From contig NZ_FNJV01000001.1 in assembly GCF_900103125.1 (NCBI RefSeq), positions 868,001 through 932,000 on the forward strand: 64,000 nt of DNA, read 5' to 3'. This DNA comes from Mucilaginibacter sp. OK268 (GTDB lineage Bacteria; Bacteroidota; Bacteroidia; Sphingobacteriales; Sphingobacteriaceae). This document shows positions 60,896 to 64,000 of the stretch, in pieces. Below the pieces are notes generated by a model. It did not search any database. It saw only the letters and a program-made list of their open reading frames with translations, and was not told the DNA's origin. The stretch's first letter is position 1. Every line of letters starts with the position of its first letter. A program made the translations under genes and the position numbers.

Positions 60896-61546
60896 TCAAT
60901 CAGTAATATAAGGGAGCTTGATATTTTTGTAGGTGGGTTTTTGCAATTGTACTTTTAGCTTTTTGAAGCTTTCTGTGGGCCCCTGTGTAATGAACATGTT
61001 GAGTAACCAGGCGGGTACGCTACCGCCTGCATCCAAATGCAGGGTATATTCAATTTTTACATGGTCGCTGTCTATCGGTGTGATTACCCATTTACCTACT
61101 GAGTGCTCAATACGTACAATACCATCTTTACGTGGCACCATATCTGCCAAACAAGGGGCATCAACCGTAACCACTTTGGTTTTAGGGTCCTGGGTAACTT
61201 TGATATGGGCAATAAAATCGCGGTTATGCAGGGGCCAGGGTATAGATACTTCGGAATAGTAATATAGTTCTGAAGGTGATACCTGTTTGATCATGTTAAC
61301 AGACTTGGTGTGATATACCCAATCTATACTACCTTTTATATCCAGTAATACAGCAACCAGCTGAGCGGCAGAGGCATTAAATTCACATTCTACCTTAATG
61401 GCTTTTATTTTGGAATCAGGCACATGCCTCGTATAAACCTTAACACCTTCTTTGTTAGTACTTAAGGCCCAGGGCTCTTCGGCACGGGCTATGTTGATCA
61501 ACGAAAATGCAAGCAGCAGCAGTAGTAAAGTGACTTTTTTGTACAT
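60896..61546 (-). CDS. Secreted START-domain protein
   Basis: The 216-residue protein has a signal peptide (MYKKVTLLLLLLAFSLINIARA) and a START lipid-binding domain. Characteristic residues are TRHVPDSKIKAIKVECEFNA, YSEVSIPWPLHNRDFIAHIK and IEYTLHLDAGGSVPAWLLNM. START proteins carry or sense lipids. Export implies a periplasmic role, possibly lipid transport. It is followed by no partner. Confidence 0.9.
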   Translation of the reverse strand: MYKKVTLLLLLLAFSLINIARAEEPWALSTNKEGVKVYTRHVPDSKIKAIKVECEFNASAAQLVAVLLDIKGSIDWVYHTKSVNMIKQVSPSELYYYSEVSIPWPLHNRDFIAHIKVTQDPKTKVVTVDAPCLADMVPRKDGIVRIEHSVGKWVITPIDSDHVKIEYTLHLDAGGSVPAWLLNMFITQGPTESFKKLKVQLQKPTYKNIKLPYITD

Positions 61547-61677
61547 GATATAGAGCCGATATAATGTAACAAAAGTATATACAAAACAAGCCGGTTGGTG
61601 AACCGGCTTGTCAGTAAAAGGTCATTTGGTGTTAAGTAAATGTAAATATGAAATATCTATGGCAATTGAAGTGACAA

Positions 61678-64000
61678 TTATTTCACCTCAAAAACATAAC
61701 TTCCTGCAACCGCCTGGTAAGGTCTTGAACCATTGATCAGTTTGCCGCCCAGGTAAGTTTTACCGGTTGGCAGGGTTATGGTAGCGGTTGAATTGGCCGG
61801 TACAGTAACCCTGTAAGTTATACCATGATCTGTACGTTGCCATGAGGATATTATTTTGCCGTACGGGCCATCATGAGTAGCGGTAAATTCATTAAGTCCG
61901 GCTACAAAGTGGGGTTGTAACAGGATGTTTTTAAAACCAGGGTGATCCTGATCTGTATGGATCCCCGCTATACCTTTGTATAACCAGGCGCCTATCTCCC
62001 CAAACATGATATGATTTAGCGAGATATCAGATTTGGCATCGATCTTCCAGTTTTCATACAGTGTAGTGGCCCCATTCACCATCCACCAACCCCAGGAAGG
62101 AAAAGTTTCCTGCGATGCTATTTTATAAGCCACATCGGGATAGCCATTATCGCTCAAGGCACTTAAAATGGCTTTGGCTCCCAGGATTCCCACATCCAGG
62201 TGGTAATTATCGGCGGCTACACGCTGTGCCAGGTTAGCGGCTACTTTGCTTTTCAGATTTTGCGGTACCACATCCCAGTAAAGCGGTACACTTAGTTCGG
62301 TTTGCAGACCTTTGCCATATATGCCGGTTTCGGTGTTCAGGTATTTGGCGTTGATGGCATTTTTGATCTTATTGGCCAGTGCCGAGTATTTTACAAAATC
62401 GGCTTGTTTGCCTAATATTTTTGCGGCTTTAGCCAGGATACTGGCATCGGCATAATAATAGACTGATGAAGTCAACTCAACCGGCGATACGGACTTCACC
62501 GGTACCCAATCGCCCAGGCCCCAGGTGGTTAGTCCCGTTGGATAGAGTTCATCAATATGATTTACGTACTTTTCAATACTGGTATAACTATCTGCCAGTA
62601 GTTTGCTATCGCCATAAAACAAATAAATGTTCCAGGGGATAATAGCGATGGTGCTTGTCCAGTCGGGGCCGTTACCCCATTCGTAACCCCAGCCACCGGT
62701 TGGGATGATGGATGGTAGCACACCATTAGGCTGCTGTTCGTCGCGATGGTCGGCCAGCCATTTTTCGTAAATGGTAATGGCATCAAAATTATACAGCCCG
62801 GTTTCGCTAGCGATGTGAGCGTCGCCCGTCCATCCGTTTTTTTCGCGTTGCGGACAATCGGTAGGATAACCAAACAAGTTGCTGAGGTAGGAGTTATTGG
62901 TAGCGCTCCAGATCTGGTTGATAGTTTTGTTTGACGATGTTACCGTACCTATGGGGGCCACATCGCTGTGCATAAAATAAGCTTTCAGGCTTTCTTTAGT
63001 TAGCTCTATAGGTTTGCTGCTGCTTACTTCTACATACTGGAAACCCTTATAGTTAAACTTAGGCATAAAGGTTTCTTCGCCTTTGCCGCTCAAAATAAAA
63101 ATGTCGGTCTGGAAAGGGTCTTTATCATCCGTAGGGCGGTAGTGCAGGTCGATATTGGATTGGTCTACATGACCATTCTTGTTGAGCCGTTCGGCATGTT
63201 TTAAGCGGATCACGGTGCCAGAATCGCCTTTAATAGTGATCTTACTCACGCCGGATATATTCCTGCCGATATCAAATACCCACAGGTTATTATCAATTTT
63301 GGTGATACTTTTGGCAGCTATTTCTTCTACATTGCGGATAGGCTGTAGGCTTTGCGCCACAATGTTTTGCGATGGGGCCGAACGGTTGATCACATGTTTC
63401 CAGGCGGTATCTATAAAATTGGGCGTATTCCAACCCGGTTGTTCTTTGCGGGCATCGTAGTGTTCGGCAGTGTAAATGCTGTTAAAAACGATAGGACTTA
63501 GTGACGTTTTCCATTGTGTGTTGGACGACACGGTTTCGACAGAACCATCGGTATAAGTAATCCGCAGATCCATACAAAAGGTTGGGCGACCGCGCCAGGG
63601 CGCCTGGTGAAAGTACCACACGGCGGTACTCTGGTGATTATACCAGCCATTGCCCAGCAATACCCCAATGGCGTTTTTGCCGTTTTGCAGCTGCGCGGTA
63701 ACATCGTAAGCTACATACAGGGTGCGCCTGTCAAACCGGGTGTACATCGGGTCGAGACGGTGATTGCCGATCTTTTGCCCGTTGATATATAATTCGTAAA
63801 GGCCAGCTACCGCGATATAAGCCCTTGCCGAGCGGACCTGCCGGGCTACCTTAAAGGTATGCCTAAAGTAGGGGGCGGGATTTACAGCGATACCTTTATT
63901 GTCACTTATCCAGGAGCCTTTCCAGTTACGCATATCCATCATCCCGGTTTCAAAACTGGCTATGGCAGATGGTACGAGTTTTTTACCTGCCTGACCCCAT
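61678..64000 (-). CDS. Alpha-L-rhamnosidase (GH78), 5' end beyond the window
   Basis: The frame stays open to the right edge of the window. Reading upstream of the first in-window ATG (63942) it continues WGQAGKKLVPSAIASFETGM, so at least 774 codons are present and the 5' end is missing. It holds an N-terminal carbohydrate-binding beta-sandwich (AYIAVAGLYELYINGQKIGN), the GH78 (alpha/alpha)6 core with DCPQREKNGWTGDAHIASE (catalytic acids) and WWMVNGATTLYENWKIDA, and a C-terminal beta-sandwich. GH78 enzymes release terminal alpha-L-rhamnose from plant or bacterial glycans. Confidence 0.93.
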   Translation of the reverse strand, partial: WGQAGKKLVPSAIASFETGMMDMRNWKGSWISDNKGIAVNPAPYFRHTFKVARQVRSARAYIAVAGLYELYINGQKIGNHRLDPMYTRFDRRTLYVAYDVTAQLQNGKNAIGVLLGNGWYNHQSTAVWYFHQAPWRGRPTFCMDLRITYTDGSVETVSSNTQWKTSLSPIVFNSIYTAEHYDARKEQPGWNTPNFIDTAWKHVINRSAPSQNIVAQSLQPIRNVEEIAAKSITKIDNNLWVFDIGRNISGVSKITIKGDSGTVIRLKHAERLNKNGHVDQSNIDLHYRPTDDKDPFQTDIFILSGKGEETFMPKFNYKGFQYVEVSSSKPIELTKESLKAYFMHSDVAPIGTVTSSNKTINQIWSATNNSYLSNLFGYPTDCPQREKNGWTGDAHIASETGLYNFDAITIYEKWLADHRDEQQPNGVLPSIIPTGGWGYEWGNGPDWTSTIAIIPWNIYLFYGDSKLLADSYTSIEKYVNHIDELYPTGLTTWGLGDWVPVKSVSPVELTSSVYYYADASILAKAAKILGKQADFVKYSALANKIKNAINAKYLNTETGIYGKGLQTELSVPLYWDVVPQNLKSKVAANLAQRVAADNYHLDVGILGAKAILSALSDNGYPDVAYKIASQETFPSWGWWMVNGATTLYENWKIDAKSDISLNHIMFGEIGAWLYKGIAGIHTDQDHPGFKNILLQPHFVAGLNEFTATHDGPYGKIISSWQRTDHGITYRVTVPANSTATITLPTGKTYLGGKLINGSRPYQAVAGSYVFEVK

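Overview
The window looks like chromosomal DNA of a Bacteroidota member of the family Sphingobacteriaceae; a Mucilaginibacter- or Pedobacter-like organism is my best guess. This is inferred from the fused MurF-alanine racemase gene, the TAnnTTTG-type promoter elements, the scarcity of Shine-Dalgarno sequences, GH76/GH78 glycosidases, DUF2975/HTH and Crp-like families, and many short palindromic intergenic repeats. No phage, transposase, integrase, rRNA or CRISPR array is visible.

Layout. 0-9 kb: small stress, detoxification and regulatory genes (a frameshifted VOC gene, a methyltransferase, AraC and tandem Crp-like regulators, short-chain dehydrogenase, hydrolase, an acyltransferase-like membrane protein, a RibD-like reductase). 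9.3-11.1 kb: an AT-rich, translationally coupled three-gene cassette encoding a RelA/SpoT-domain protein, an ATP-grasp peptide ligase and a 66-residue peptide that looks like a graspetide precursor. 11.2-18.1 kb: tRNA-Leu, tRNA-Gly, recX, murF-alr, a DUF502 protein and two paralogous MFS transporters. 18.5-28.4 kb: a double-glycine leader peptide, a LOG-like enzyme, a sodium symporter, a secreted metalloprotease-like protein, a GH76 lipoprotein with a crystallin-like tail, a tandem-repeat secreted protein, a DUF2975/HTH pair and a MACPF lipoprotein flanked by 25-bp direct repeats. 28.5-32.6 kb: an accessory stretch of uncharacterised genes.

32.6-50.2 kb is mostly core: recR, a glycosyltransferase, a Kir-type channel, trpDFBA behind a leader peptide with three consecutive Trp codons and an attenuator, tsaC, yceI with a perfect palindromic operator, a glutamate-synthase-like enzyme, mgtE, ychF and a MATE exporter. 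50.2-52.1 kb: a small AT-rich island carrying a DUF262 protein and a nucleotidyltransferase-fold protein, bounded by a 25-bp duplication of the tRNA-Arg 3' end. 52.3-64 kb: regulators, a TetR circuit whose operator is shared with a neighbouring dehydrogenase gene, lutABC for lactate oxidation, a START-domain protein and the 3' part of an alpha-L-rhamnosidase gene that runs off the right edge.

The strongest candidates for something undescribed are the RelA/SpoT + ATP-grasp + peptide cassette and the two small cargo islands (MACPF; DUF262 + nucleotidyltransferase), each 1.8-1.9 kb and each flanked by a 25-bp copy of the 3' end of the gene it abuts.
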